Source of the DNA: CAVQHY01 sp963712465 | Lineage (GTDB): Bacteria; Actinomycetota; Thermoleophilia; Gaiellales; Gaiellaceae | Assembly (NCBI GenBank): GCA_963712465.1 | Contig: CAVQHY010000008.1 | Span: 626,917-690,916, forward strand | DNA length: 64,000 nt | Direction: 5' to 3' | Part shown: piece after piece, positions 16,521-24,822 of the stretch | Layout: each line of letters begins with the position of its first letter | How positions within the stretch are numbered: position 1 is the stretch's first letter | Program-made: the position numbers and the translations under genes | Notes under the pieces: model-generated | Databases searched by the model: none | Told to the model about the DNA's origin: nothing | Seen by the model: only the letters and a program-made list of their open reading frames with translations

Positions 16521-16542
16521 GGGGGAACCCGAGGTTTCCCCC
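16521..16542. repeat. GGGGGAACC...GGTTTCCCCC palindrome
   Basis: This inverted repeat has arms GGGGGAACC and GGTTTCCCCC with a one-base bulge and a CGA loop. It resembles the two palindromes at 2090-2149 near the other tRNA-Ser genes. Confidence 0.5.
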
Positions 16543-16554
16543 TCGCCCCCCTCC

Positions 16555-17112
16555 TCAGCCGGAAGTCGCCTGGGCGACGTAGGCGGCGACGTCCTGGATC
16601 TGCTCCGGGGCGAGCTGGCCCTGGAAGGACGGCATCGGCGCCTTGCCGTTCGTGACGCGCTCGATCACGAGCTCGTAGGGTGGCTTCGCCTGGTCGAGGT
16701 TCGGCCCGACGTTGCCGTTCGTTCCCGCGTCCGCAAGCGTATGGCAGCCGCCGCAGCCGGCGGACGCGAAGATCTCCTTGCCGGCCGCGGGATCTCCGGC
16801 GGGTGCGGCTCCGCCCCCGCCGCCCGACTCCCCTTCCGACGGCGGCGCCGCCGTCGTGCCGCCGCCCTCGACGAGCTCCTCCGTCCCCGCGGCGTCCGCC
16901 GCCTCGGCTTCCTCGTTGAAGTGGTGACCCTCGCCGAAGATCTCGACCGAGGCGAGCACCACCGCCACCAGCGTCGCCGCCACGCCGACGAAGAGCACGA
17001 TCCTGCGGGCCGGGAAGTTCGGTTTTCGCTTCGGGACGACCAGCGCGACGGTCAGGCTGAAGACCACGAGGAGGATGACCGCGATCGTGATGATGATGTC
17101 GTTGGTCTCCAC
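16555..17112 (-). CDS. Membrane-anchored c-type cytochrome
   Basis: The 185-residue protein begins with two hydrophobic segments (IIITIAVILLVVFSLTVALVV and IVLFVGVAATLVAVVLASV). A Glu/Gly-rich linker follows, then a cytochrome c domain with the haem motif CGGCH and a likely Met axial ligand in GKAPMPSF. The haem domain should face the outside of the membrane and carry electrons, for example to or from a terminal oxidase. It starts with GTG and is divergent from uppP. No oxidase subunits are in the window, so its partner is unknown. Confidence 0.85.
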   Translation of the reverse strand: METNDIIITIAVILLVVFSLTVALVVPKRKPNFPARRIVLFVGVAATLVAVVLASVEIFGEGHHFNEEAEAADAAGTEELVEGGGTTAAPPSEGESGGGGGAAPAGDPAAGKEIFASAGCGGCHTLADAGTNGNVGPNLDQAKPPYELVIERVTNGKAPMPSFQGQLAPEQIQDVAAYVAQATSG

Positions 17113-17138
17113 GGGGCGCGCATACGATATCCGGAGGG

Positions 17139-18080
17139 ATGCGTCGCGTCGGAATGATCGTCGTGGCCGGCGCGGCGTCGATCGTCGCGCTGGTGCTGTG
17201 CGTCACCGAGGCCGGAACTGTCCCGGGCGCGCTCTCGAACTGGCAGGCGCTCGCGCTCGGCGTCGTCCAGGGCTTCACCGAGCTGATGCCGATCTCCTCG
17301 TCGGGCCACCTGATCCTCGCGCCGTGGCTCTTCGGCTGGACATACCTCGAGGACAACCCGGACTTCAACAAGACCTTCGACGTCGCGCTCCACCTCGGAA
17401 CGCTCGTCGCGGTCGTCTGGTACTTCTGGGACGACGTCGTCCGGCTCGTCGCAGCGTGGCTCGGCACGCTCCGCCGGCGGCGGATCGAGACGCCCGACGA
17501 GCGGATCGCGTGGTTCGTCGCAGTCGCGACCGTCCCGGCGGCGATCGTCGGGTACGTCTTCGAGGACACGATTACCAAGCGCCTCGGCCAGCCGTGGCAG
17601 ATCGCGATCGTGATCGCCGTGTTCGCGATCGTCCTCTGGATCGCCGACAGGACGCCGCCCCGGCGCGGGATGGCCGACCTGGGGCTCGGCACGGCGGTAG
17701 CCGTCGGGTTCGCGCAGAGCCTCGCGCTTATGCCCGGGGTCTCACGCTCGGGCATCACGATCTCGGCCGGGCGCTTCCTCGGCCTCGATCGCGACTCGGC
17801 CGCCCGCTACTCGTTCCTCCTGCTGATCCCGATCGTGTTCGGCGCCGCCGTGCTGAAGGGCATCAAAGACGTGGCGTTCGGCGAGCTACCGCCGGGTTCG
17901 AGCGGGCCGTTCGTCGTGGGGATCATCGCGTCGGCGGTGAGCGGCCTCGTAGCGATCTGGGCGCTGCTCGGCTACGTGCGCCGCCACAACTACACCGTCT
18001 TCGTCGTCTACCGCCTCGCCGTCGCGGCGCTGATCCTGATCCTGATCGCGACCGGCGTGCGGGAAGCGACCTTCGGGTAG
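17139..18080 (+). CDS. uppP: Undecaprenyl-diphosphatase
   Basis: The 313-residue polytopic protein carries both family motifs: VVQGFTELMPISSSGHLIL near the N-terminus, with the catalytic Glu and Ser region, and ALMPGVSRSGITISAGRF around residue 205. UppP removes a phosphate from undecaprenyl diphosphate to recycle the lipid carrier of peptidoglycan synthesis and gives some bacitracin resistance. GGAGGG directly touches the ATG at 17139, so initiation at the in-frame ATG 17154 is possible. TACGAT at 17123-17128 is a likely -10 box. It is longer than the usual 265-280 residues because of an extra N-terminal segment. Confidence 0.94.
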   Translation: MRRVGMIVVAGAASIVALVLCVTEAGTVPGALSNWQALALGVVQGFTELMPISSSGHLILAPWLFGWTYLEDNPDFNKTFDVALHLGTLVAVVWYFWDDVVRLVAAWLGTLRRRRIETPDERIAWFVAVATVPAAIVGYVFEDTITKRLGQPWQIAIVIAVFAIVLWIADRTPPRRGMADLGLGTAVAVGFAQSLALMPGVSRSGITISAGRFLGLDRDSAARYSFLLLIPIVFGAAVLKGIKDVAFGELPPGSSGPFVVGIIASAVSGLVAIWALLGYVRRHNYTVFVVYRLAVAALILILIATGVREATFG

Positions 18081-18827
18081 TCAGAGCAGGCCCGCGTAGG
18101 AGCCGCCGTCCACGTGGACGGCCGCGCCCGTGAGGTAACGGGCCTGGTCGGAGCAGAGGAAGGCGGCGATCGCGCCGAAGTCCTCGGGCCGTCCGAGCTC
18201 GCCGGCCGGGACGCTCTTCGCGGCCTCGTCCAGGTTCTCTCCGTAGGCCTCCTGGAGACGCTGGGTCGCGAACAGGCCGGGCTGGAGCGAGTTGACGGTG
18301 ACGCCGTCGCCGGCGACCTCACGCGCAAGGGTCTTCAGGAACCCGGTCGCGCCCGCGCGCGCGGTGTTCGAGAGGATCAGCGTCCCGATCGGCTGTCGGA
18401 CCGCGATCGACGTGATTGCCACGACCCTGCCCCACCTGCGCTGGCGCATCCCGGGAACCGCGTCCTTGCACATCGCCACCACCGAGAGGAGATTCAGATC
18501 GAGCGCGGTCGGATAGGCGTCGAGAGCGGTCGACTCGAAGGTTCCCGGCGGTGGGCCACCAGCGTTCGTGACGAGGATGTCGACGGCGCCGAGCGCCTCG
18601 CGCGCGGCGACGACGAACGCCGTGGCGCCGTCGGGTGTCGACACGTCGGCGACCAGCGGCACCGCGCTCTCGCCGATCGACGCCGCCGCGGCGCCGATCC
18701 GCTCCTCGTCGCGACTGCACATCGCCACGCGCGCACCCTCGCGTGCGAGCGCGGCGGCGACGGCGAAGCCGAGGCCCTTCGAGGCCGCCGCAACGGCGGC
18801 CCGGCGTCCGGTCAGCCCGAGATCCAC
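18081..18827 (-). CDS. Short-chain dehydrogenase/reductase-like protein lacking the catalytic Tyr motif
   Basis: The 248-residue protein has a Rossmann start (AAVAAASKGLGFAVAAAL), the NAG motif (VTNAGGPPPGTF) and a FabG-like C-terminus (YLTGAAVHVDGGSYAGLL). The usual YxxxK active site is replaced by LILSNTARAGATGF, and the dinucleotide loop lacks the normal TGxxxGxG glycines. This variant recurs in a known subgroup annotated as FabG-like, but its chemistry is uncertain. GTG 18827 is preferred because TAGAAT lies exactly 7 nt upstream, suggesting a leaderless start; a longer frame reaches 18875. It converges on uppP with no intervening bases. Confidence 0.82.
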   Translation of the reverse strand: MDLGLTGRRAAVAAASKGLGFAVAAALAREGARVAMCSRDEERIGAAAASIGESAVPLVADVSTPDGATAFVVAAREALGAVDILVTNAGGPPPGTFESTALDAYPTALDLNLLSVVAMCKDAVPGMRQRRWGRVVAITSIAVRQPIGTLILSNTARAGATGFLKTLAREVAGDGVTVNSLQPGLFATQRLQEAYGENLDEAAKSVPAGELGRPEDFGAIAAFLCSDQARYLTGAAVHVDGGSYAGLL

Positions 18828-18949
18828 GGCCGGGATTCTACGGTCCGACACACGGCAGCCTCGGTGGCCCCCCATTCGGGGGATACGTCGTCCACAGCCA
18901 AACTGCCGATCTTTCCACCGTCCCGACCGGTCGCCGACTCAGGAGTCCC

Positions 18950-20968
18950 GTGCGCGCCCCGACGCCGCCGAAGCTCGGTCTACTCGGCAAATTCGCGCTT
19001 CTCAGCGCCCTTCCCGTGATCGCCCTGGGCCTTGCCCTCGGCCTGTACCTACGCGCTCAGATCCGCGAGCGCGCTGTGGACAACGCGCGCGACGCCGCCC
19101 GCCTGATCGCCCAGCTCGGGATCCAGCCGATGCTCTCGCCCCTCGATCTGCGGCGCGGGCTCTCCCCTTCCCAGCTCGTCGCGATCGACGCCTCCCTGCG
19201 CAACGCGCTCTCGGACGGCGAGGTCGAGGGCGTCAAGATCTGGAATCATGACGGCTGGGTCGTCTACTCGAACGACCGGGCGCAGATCGGCAAGACGTTC
19301 CCACCCTCCGACGAGCTTCGCGAGGCGCTCGCCGGCGAGGTCGGTCACGAGGTCTCCGCAGGCGACGAGTCCGCGGATGAGGAGGATCACTCGGGCCCGG
19401 TGCACGGCCCCGCCCTCGAGGTGTACGTGCCGCTCCAGTTCGGGTTCGGCGACGAGCCGCAGGGAGCGTTCGAGATCTACCTTCCCTACGCGCCGATCGC
19501 CAGCCACATCAAGCAGGACATGACGACGATGGTCGTGCTCCTCCTCGCAGGTCTCGGGCTCCTCTACGCGACCATCTTCAAGATCGTCCAGGGTGCCTCG
19601 CGGACGCTGCGCAAGCAGGCCGAGGAGAACGAGCACCAGGCGCTCCACGACCCGCTGACGGGGCTCCCGAACCGCAGCCTGTTCCACGACCGGATCGAGC
19701 AGGCGATCCTTGCGGCGCTTCGCGACGGGGACTCGGTGGGCATCCTGATCATGGACGTCGACCGCTTCAAGGAGGTCAACGACACCCTCGGGCACCACTC
19801 GGGCGACGGGCTGCTCGACGAGCTCGGAGAGCGCCTGCGCAGTGTTCTTCGCGAGAGCGACACCGTGGCTCGCCTCGGTGGCGACGAGTTCGGAATCGTC
19901 CTGCCCAAGGTCGGCGGGCCGGCCGAGGTCGCCGAGGTGGCCGAGCGAATCCGGGACGTGCTGAAGGAGCCGTTCGTCATGCAGGGCTTGCCGCTCGCCG
20001 TCGAGGCGTCGATCGGCGGCGCACTCGTGCCGGCGCACGCCGAGGACGCGGAGACGATCGTCCAGAGAGCCGACGTGGCGATGTACCTCGCGAAGACGGC
20101 GAACACCGACTTCGAGCTCTACGACGCCCGTCACGACGAGTACGACCCGACGCGCCTCACGCTGATCGGCGAGCTGCGCCGCGCGCTCGAGCGCGAGGAG
20201 ATCGTCCTCTACTTCCAGCCGAAGGCGGAGCTTCGAACCGGAGAGGTCCGTGGGGCCGAGGCGCTCGTCCGCTGGCAGCACCCCGAGCGCGGGCTTCTCA
20301 CCCCCGACGAGTTCATCCCGCTCGCCCAGCACACGGGCCTGATCCGGCCGCTGACGCTCTACGTGCTCGAGGGGGCGCTCCAGCAATGCCATCTGTGGCG
20401 GCGCGACGGCTTCGATCTTCGTGTCGCCGTCAACCTGGCCATGCGCAACCTCCTCGATCTGAGCTTCCCCGATGACGTCGCCACGCTGCTCGACAAGTGG
20501 AAGGTCGATCCCGCGTACCTCGAGCTCGAGATCACGGAGTCGACGATCATGGGCGATCCGTTCCGGGCCCGGCAGGTGGTCGCGAGGCTCCACGAGATGG
20601 GCGTCCGGCTCTCGATCGACGACTTCGGCACGGGCTACTCGTCGCTCGGGTATCTCAAGCGCCTGCCCGTCTCGGAGATCAAGATCGACAAGTCGTTCGT
20701 GATGAACATGACCCGGGACGAGAACGACGCGGTCATCGTCCGATCGACGATCGACCTCGGCCGAAACCTCGGCCTCGAGGTGGTGGCCGAGGGCGTCGAG
20801 AGCCTCGAGATCTGGAACGACCTCGAGCGCTGGGGCTGCGACGTCGCGCAGGGTTACTACCTCAGCCGTCCCGTGCCCGCGGACGAGCTGACCGCGCGGC
20901 TACGAGCTACCGGCGGCCTGCTCGGCGAGAGCGAGCCCGCCCCAGCACGCCTCTCCGGCCTCGCCTAG
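18950..20968 (+). CDS. Membrane GGDEF-EAL protein (cyclic di-GMP turnover)
   Basis: The 672-residue protein has a membrane segment at about 12-32, an extracytoplasmic sensor region (about 33-188) with an acidic stretch, and a second membrane segment at about 190-212. The GGDEF domain has an intact RLGGDEFGI at about residue 308 and an inhibitory RxxD site (RESD) five residues before it. The EAL domain has GAEALVRWQHPE at about 436, ELEITESTIM and SIDDFGTGYSSL. Both diguanylate cyclase and phosphodiesterase activities look possible. The start at GTG 18950 is supported by AGGAG 4 nt upstream. Signal sensed by the outer region is unknown. Confidence 0.92.
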   Translation: MRAPTPPKLGLLGKFALLSALPVIALGLALGLYLRAQIRERAVDNARDAARLIAQLGIQPMLSPLDLRRGLSPSQLVAIDASLRNALSDGEVEGVKIWNHDGWVVYSNDRAQIGKTFPPSDELREALAGEVGHEVSAGDESADEEDHSGPVHGPALEVYVPLQFGFGDEPQGAFEIYLPYAPIASHIKQDMTTMVVLLLAGLGLLYATIFKIVQGASRTLRKQAEENEHQALHDPLTGLPNRSLFHDRIEQAILAALRDGDSVGILIMDVDRFKEVNDTLGHHSGDGLLDELGERLRSVLRESDTVARLGGDEFGIVLPKVGGPAEVAEVAERIRDVLKEPFVMQGLPLAVEASIGGALVPAHAEDAETIVQRADVAMYLAKTANTDFELYDARHDEYDPTRLTLIGELRRALEREEIVLYFQPKAELRTGEVRGAEALVRWQHPERGLLTPDEFIPLAQHTGLIRPLTLYVLEGALQQCHLWRRDGFDLRVAVNLAMRNLLDLSFPDDVATLLDKWKVDPAYLELEITESTIMGDPFRARQVVARLHEMGVRLSIDDFGTGYSSLGYLKRLPVSEIKIDKSFVMNMTRDENDAVIVRSTIDLGRNLGLEVVAEGVESLEIWNDLERWGCDVAQGYYLSRPVPADELTARLRATGGLLGESEPAPARLSGLA

Positions 20969-20992
20969 TCCAGCCGGGGAATACTGACCGGC

Positions 20993-22168
20993 GTGCGCCG
21001 GACCGTTCTCCTGCTCTACGCGCTGCTGTTCGCGAACGAGCTGGTGCTGATGGGCGTCGTTCCGCTCGTGCCGCTGTTCGAGCGGGAGCTCGGCCTGACC
21101 ACGGTTCAAAGCGGCGCGTACCTCGCGGCCTCGGGTGTCGCAGTGCTGGTCACCGCGATACCCGCCGGTCTGGCGGCCGACCGCTTCGGCGCGCGGCGGC
21201 TGACGATTCTCGCTGCGGCCGGCCTCGCGGTGACCGCGGTCGCCCAGGGGCTCGCGCCCGACTTCACGACGCTGCTCGCGGCACGCGTCGCGTTCGGCGT
21301 CGCCTCGACGACGATCTGGACTGCCGGCCTGTCCTGGCTGGCCGAGGCTGCGGGCGAGCGCAGGACGACCGCGCTCGGCGCGACGATGACGATGGCGGGT
21401 CTCGGCGCGGCCGTCGGGCCTGCCTTCGTCGGCGTGCTCGCGGAGCGCTCCAGCCCACTGCTGCCGCTGGCGATCGTGGGTGTTGCAGCCGCCGCGCTGA
21501 CGGTCGCGCTCGCGCTCCTCGGACGCGGCGGCGGGCTCACCGTGGCGCGCGATCCCGTCGCGCGAACCCTCGCCCGCGGGCTGCGAGAGCGAATCGTCGC
21601 GACCAGCGTCGTGCTGATGGCCCTCGGCGGGCTGACCGGCAGCGTCTTCAGCCTGCTCGGCTCGCTCCAGCTCGCGGACAACGGACTCTCCGAGGGAGCG
21701 ATCGGGGTCGTGTTCTCGACCGGCGCGGCGGTCTTCATCCTCGCCGCCGCGCTCGTCGCGCGCCGCGGAGAGCGCACCGCGCGTGTCGCCGCCGGAGGCG
21801 CCGCGACGCTCGTCCTCGCCTGCCTGCTCCTCCCGCTCGTCGCGAGCACGTCAACGGCAACCCTGATCGGGTTCGTCCTCCTTCGCGCCCCCGCGCTCGC
21901 GATCATGTTCGGGATCTCCTATCCGCTCGGCGCGAAGGGCGCGGCACGGGCGGGCGTCGGGCGGGGAGCCGTGATGGGGCTCCTCAACCTGTCCTGGGGG
22001 GCGGCGACGGCCGTGGGGCCGCTCGCCGGCGGCGCGATCGCAGAGTCGGCGGGCGAGAGCTGGGCCTACGGTGCGCTCGCGGCCATGTGCTTTGCCGGCT
22101 CGGCCTGGATGCTCCGAGGGGCCCGCATCGGCGATCGCGTGCGCGCGGCAGCCGCACGCGCGCGGTAG
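20993..22168 (+). CDS. MFS transporter
   Basis: The 391-residue protein has twelve hydrophobic segments, with the loop 2-3 motif GLAADRFGARRLTI typical of the major facilitator superfamily. The substrate is unknown; the general shape fits small-molecule or drug exporters. It starts with GTG 20993; AATACT lies exactly 7 nt upstream, consistent with a leaderless transcript separate from the GGDEF-EAL gene. It lies 7 bp before the nicotinate phosphoribosyltransferase gene, so the two may be co-transcribed. Confidence 0.88.
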   Translation: MRRTVLLLYALLFANELVLMGVVPLVPLFERELGLTTVQSGAYLAASGVAVLVTAIPAGLAADRFGARRLTILAAAGLAVTAVAQGLAPDFTTLLAARVAFGVASTTIWTAGLSWLAEAAGERRTTALGATMTMAGLGAAVGPAFVGVLAERSSPLLPLAIVGVAAAALTVALALLGRGGGLTVARDPVARTLARGLRERIVATSVVLMALGGLTGSVFSLLGSLQLADNGLSEGAIGVVFSTGAAVFILAAALVARRGERTARVAAGGAATLVLACLLLPLVASTSTATLIGFVLLRAPALAIMFGISYPLGAKGAARAGVGRGAVMGLLNLSWGAATAVGPLAGGAIAESAGESWAYGALAAMCFAGSAWMLRGARIGDRVRAAAARAR

Positions 22169-22175
22169 GCCGCGG

Positions 22176-23483
22176 ATGGGCGAGGGGGCGCTACTCACCG
22201 ACCTCTACGAGCTGACCATGGGTCAGGCCTACCTGGACGCCGGACTGCACGAGACCCCGGCGACGTTCAGCCTCTACTTCCGCACGCTCCCGGACGGGTG
22301 GCGCTACGCCGTCACGGCGGGGCTCGACGACGTGCTCGCGTACCTCGAGGAGCTCGCGTTCTCCGAGGACGACCTCGGGTTTCTGAGGTCGTCCGGCCTG
22401 TTCTCGCCGGAATTCCTCGAACTGCTCCGCGGGCTCCGCTTCACGGGCGACGTCCGTGCGATGCTCGAGGGCACGCTCGCCTTCCCTCACGAGCCCCTTC
22501 TCGAGGTCACGGCGCCCGCCGTCGTCGCGCAGCTCGTCGAAAGCTTCGTGCTGAACCAGGTGCACCTGCAAACGCTGATCGCCTCGAAAGCGGCCCGGAG
22601 CGTCGACGCCGCGCGCGGGAGACGGCTTGTCGACTTCAGCCTCCGCCGCACGCACGGCGTGGACGCCGCGCTGAAGGTCGCGCGGGCGAGCTGGCTCGCC
22701 GGCTTCGACGCAACGAGCAACGTCCTCGCCGGCAAGCGATACGGAATCCCGATCGCGGGGACGATGGCGCACTCCTTCATCGAGGCGTTCCCGGAGGAGC
22801 TGGACGCCTTTCGCGCCTTCGTCCACTCCTTTCCCGGAGGCACGACGCTGCTCGTCGACACGTACGACACGGCCCAGGGCGCCGGTCGGGCGGCCGCCGT
22901 GGCCCAGGAGACCGGAGGCCTCAACGCGGTCAGGATCGACTCGGGCGACCTGGCGGCGGAGGCGGCGGAGGTGCGCTCGATCCTCGACGGCGCCGGCCTG
23001 CCGGAGGTCGAGATCTTCGCGAGCGGGAATCTCGACGAGCTCGAGATCGAACGCCTGCTCGCGGCGGGCGCCCCGATCGACGGCTTCGGCGTCGGCAGCC
23101 GGATGGGGACGTCGGCCGACGCGCCGTACCTCGACATGGTCTACAAGCTGGTCGCTTTCGGCGGCCGGCCGGTGCTCAAGCTCTCGACAGGGAAGGCATC
23201 GTGGCCCGGCGAGAAGCAGGTCTGGCGTGTCTCCGCCGCCGGGAGATTCGATCACGACGTCATCGGCCGGGCCGACGAGCCGCCCCCGGACGGCGGCGTG
23301 CCGCTGCTCGAGGGCGCGATGGTCTCCGGCAGGCGGGTCGCGGAGCTCTCGCTGACGGAGGCACGTGCCCGCTGCGCTGAGCAGCGCGCGAGCCTACCCG
23401 AGGGTCCGCTCGAGGTTGGCTTCAGTCGGGCACTCATCGAGCTGCGGGAGTCCGTGGCCGCGGCGCTTGCCGGCGAACGCTGA
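22176..23483 (+). CDS. pncB: Nicotinate phosphoribosyltransferase
   Basis: The 435-residue protein begins with the characteristic LLTDLYELTMGQAYL and continues with RRTHGVDAALKVARASWLAG, GTMAHSFIEAFP and LLVDTYDTAQGAGRA, all landmarks of PncB. It also has RIDSGDL and DGFGVGSRMGTS for phosphoribosyl-pyrophosphate and product binding. It joins nicotinate to phosphoribosyl pyrophosphate for NAD salvage in the cytoplasm. The ATG at 22176 is the start; it follows the MFS gene by 7 bp. Confidence 0.95.
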   Translation: MGEGALLTDLYELTMGQAYLDAGLHETPATFSLYFRTLPDGWRYAVTAGLDDVLAYLEELAFSEDDLGFLRSSGLFSPEFLELLRGLRFTGDVRAMLEGTLAFPHEPLLEVTAPAVVAQLVESFVLNQVHLQTLIASKAARSVDAARGRRLVDFSLRRTHGVDAALKVARASWLAGFDATSNVLAGKRYGIPIAGTMAHSFIEAFPEELDAFRAFVHSFPGGTTLLVDTYDTAQGAGRAAAVAQETGGLNAVRIDSGDLAAEAAEVRSILDGAGLPEVEIFASGNLDELEIERLLAAGAPIDGFGVGSRMGTSADAPYLDMVYKLVAFGGRPVLKLSTGKASWPGEKQVWRVSAAGRFDHDVIGRADEPPPDGGVPLLEGAMVSGRRVAELSLTEARARCAEQRASLPEGPLEVGFSRALIELRESVAAALAGER

Positions 23484-23581
23484 GAGCGTCGCACGGAGCC
23501 TCGCGCGCAATCTCCTCCGCGGACACCCGTGGACACCGGGCCGAAACGCACGCGCACCTGGCCCGCGGGATCGGGCGTGGT

Positions 23582-24595
23582 TCAGTCCGCGCCGACGACG
23601 AGCACGGCCGCGCCGCGCACCCGTCCCGCCCGGAGATCGTCGAGCGCACGGCCCGCCTCCTCGAGCGGATAAGGCGTCACCTCGGTATGCACGGGCACCC
23701 GCGGAGCGAGCTCCATGAACTCCTCCCCGTCACGTCGTGTGAGGTTGGCGACCGAGCGAAGCGTACGCTCGCCCCAGAGTAGTGAGTAGGGAAACGACGG
23801 GATGTCGGTCATGTGGATCCCGGCGCACACCACGGTTCCACCCTTCGCCGTCGCGCCGAGCGCAGCCGGGACGAGCGCCCCGACCGGAGCGAAGACGATC
23901 GCCGCGTCGAGCTCCTCGGGCGGAGTCGCCAGGGCGTCGCCGGCCCACTCGGCCCCGAGCTCGAGCGCGAACCGCTGCGATCCCTCGTCGTCCGCCCTCG
24001 TGAGTGCGAACACCCGACGTCCCTGGTGGACGGCGATCTGGCAGACGATGTGGGCGGCCGCGCCGAAGCCGTAGAGCCCGAGCCGTTCCGCGTCGCCCGT
24101 CATCGTGAGCGAGCGGTATCCGATCAAGCCGGCACAGAGGAGCGGCGCCGCCTGAAGGTCGGTATACCCGGGAGGAAGGGGGAAGCAGTAGCGCTCGTCC
24201 GCCACGACGAGCTCCGCGTAGCCGCCGTCGAGTTGGTAGCCGGTGAAGCGGGCGAGGTCGCAGAGGTTCTCGCGCCCTGACAGGCAGAAGCGGCACGCCC
24301 CGCACGTCCAGCCGAGCCAGGGAACGCCGACCCGATCTCCGATCGAGAACCTTTGCCCTCCCAGGCCCGCCCGTGACCCTCCCAGACCCGCCCCGGCGAC
24401 GGTCGCGACGATCTGATGTCCGGGCACGAGCGGCAGCTTGGGATCGGGCAGCTCTCCGTCGACGACGTGGAGGTCGGTGCGGCACACGCCGCAGGCGTGA
24501 ACGCGCAGGAGCACCTCCCCGGCGCCCGGCACGGGATCCGGGAGGGCGGCCGCGCGAAGGGGGGTCGCGGGCCGGTCGAGCACCATCGCGCGCAC
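23582..24595 (-). CDS. Zinc-dependent alcohol dehydrogenase (AdhA/CAD-like MDR)
   Basis: The 337-residue MDR protein carries GVCRTDLHVVDGELP and PGHQIVATV at the catalytic zinc site, four structural zinc cysteines in WTCGACRFCLSGRENLC, and the cofactor loop LYGFGAAAHIVCQIA. The arrangement resembles single-gene AdhA enzymes that reduce or oxidise simple alcohols. A short insertion (GLGGSRAGLGGQ) lies between the first two motifs. It is monocistronic, with its stop facing pncB and the repeat-rich region upstream. Confidence 0.9.
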   Translation of the reverse strand: MRAMVLDRPATPLRAAALPDPVPGAGEVLLRVHACGVCRTDLHVVDGELPDPKLPLVPGHQIVATVAGAGLGGSRAGLGGQRFSIGDRVGVPWLGWTCGACRFCLSGRENLCDLARFTGYQLDGGYAELVVADERYCFPLPPGYTDLQAAPLLCAGLIGYRSLTMTGDAERLGLYGFGAAAHIVCQIAVHQGRRVFALTRADDEGSQRFALELGAEWAGDALATPPEELDAAIVFAPVGALVPAALGATAKGGTVVCAGIHMTDIPSFPYSLLWGERTLRSVANLTRRDGEEFMELAPRVPVHTEVTPYPLEEAGRALDDLRAGRVRGAAVLVVGAD

Positions 24596-24608
24596 AACCC
24601 GAGTCTAT

Positions 24609-24649
24609 GCGGGACATGTCCCGGGGACAGGTGACGGGACATGTCCCGC
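24609..24649. repeat. REP-like hairpin, family 1 (GGGACATGTCCC)
   Basis: Perfect 14-bp arms (24609-24622 and 24636-24649) built on GCGGGACATGTCCC enclose a 13-nt loop containing GGGGACAGG. Two similar units occur at 24740-24772 and 32911-32945. Confidence 0.75.
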
Positions 24650-24739
24650 AGCTGCCTCGAGGACGGTCGTTGGCCACCAACGAGGCCATCAGAGCTCGAT
24701 TCGGCCGCGACCAGCGAACACCACGAAGAGTCCTCACCG

Positions 24740-24772
24740 GACATGTCCTGGGGACAGGCCCCGGGACATGTC
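24740..24772. repeat. REP-like hairpin, family 1
   Basis: The arms GACATGTCCTGGGG and CCCCGGGACATGTC pair over 14 bp with one wobble around the loop ACAGG. Between this unit and the one at 24609 lies about 90 bp without a convincing gene. Confidence 0.75.
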
Positions 24773-24822
24773 TCCAGGGACGCTCGGGTGCTTCGGTGGG
24801 ATCCGCGCCGGCGGTCTGGAGG

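Noticed and set aside
24609..24772. CRISPR-like repeats
   Set aside because: Units are palindromic hairpins with variable arms, spacing is irregular and no cas genes are present.
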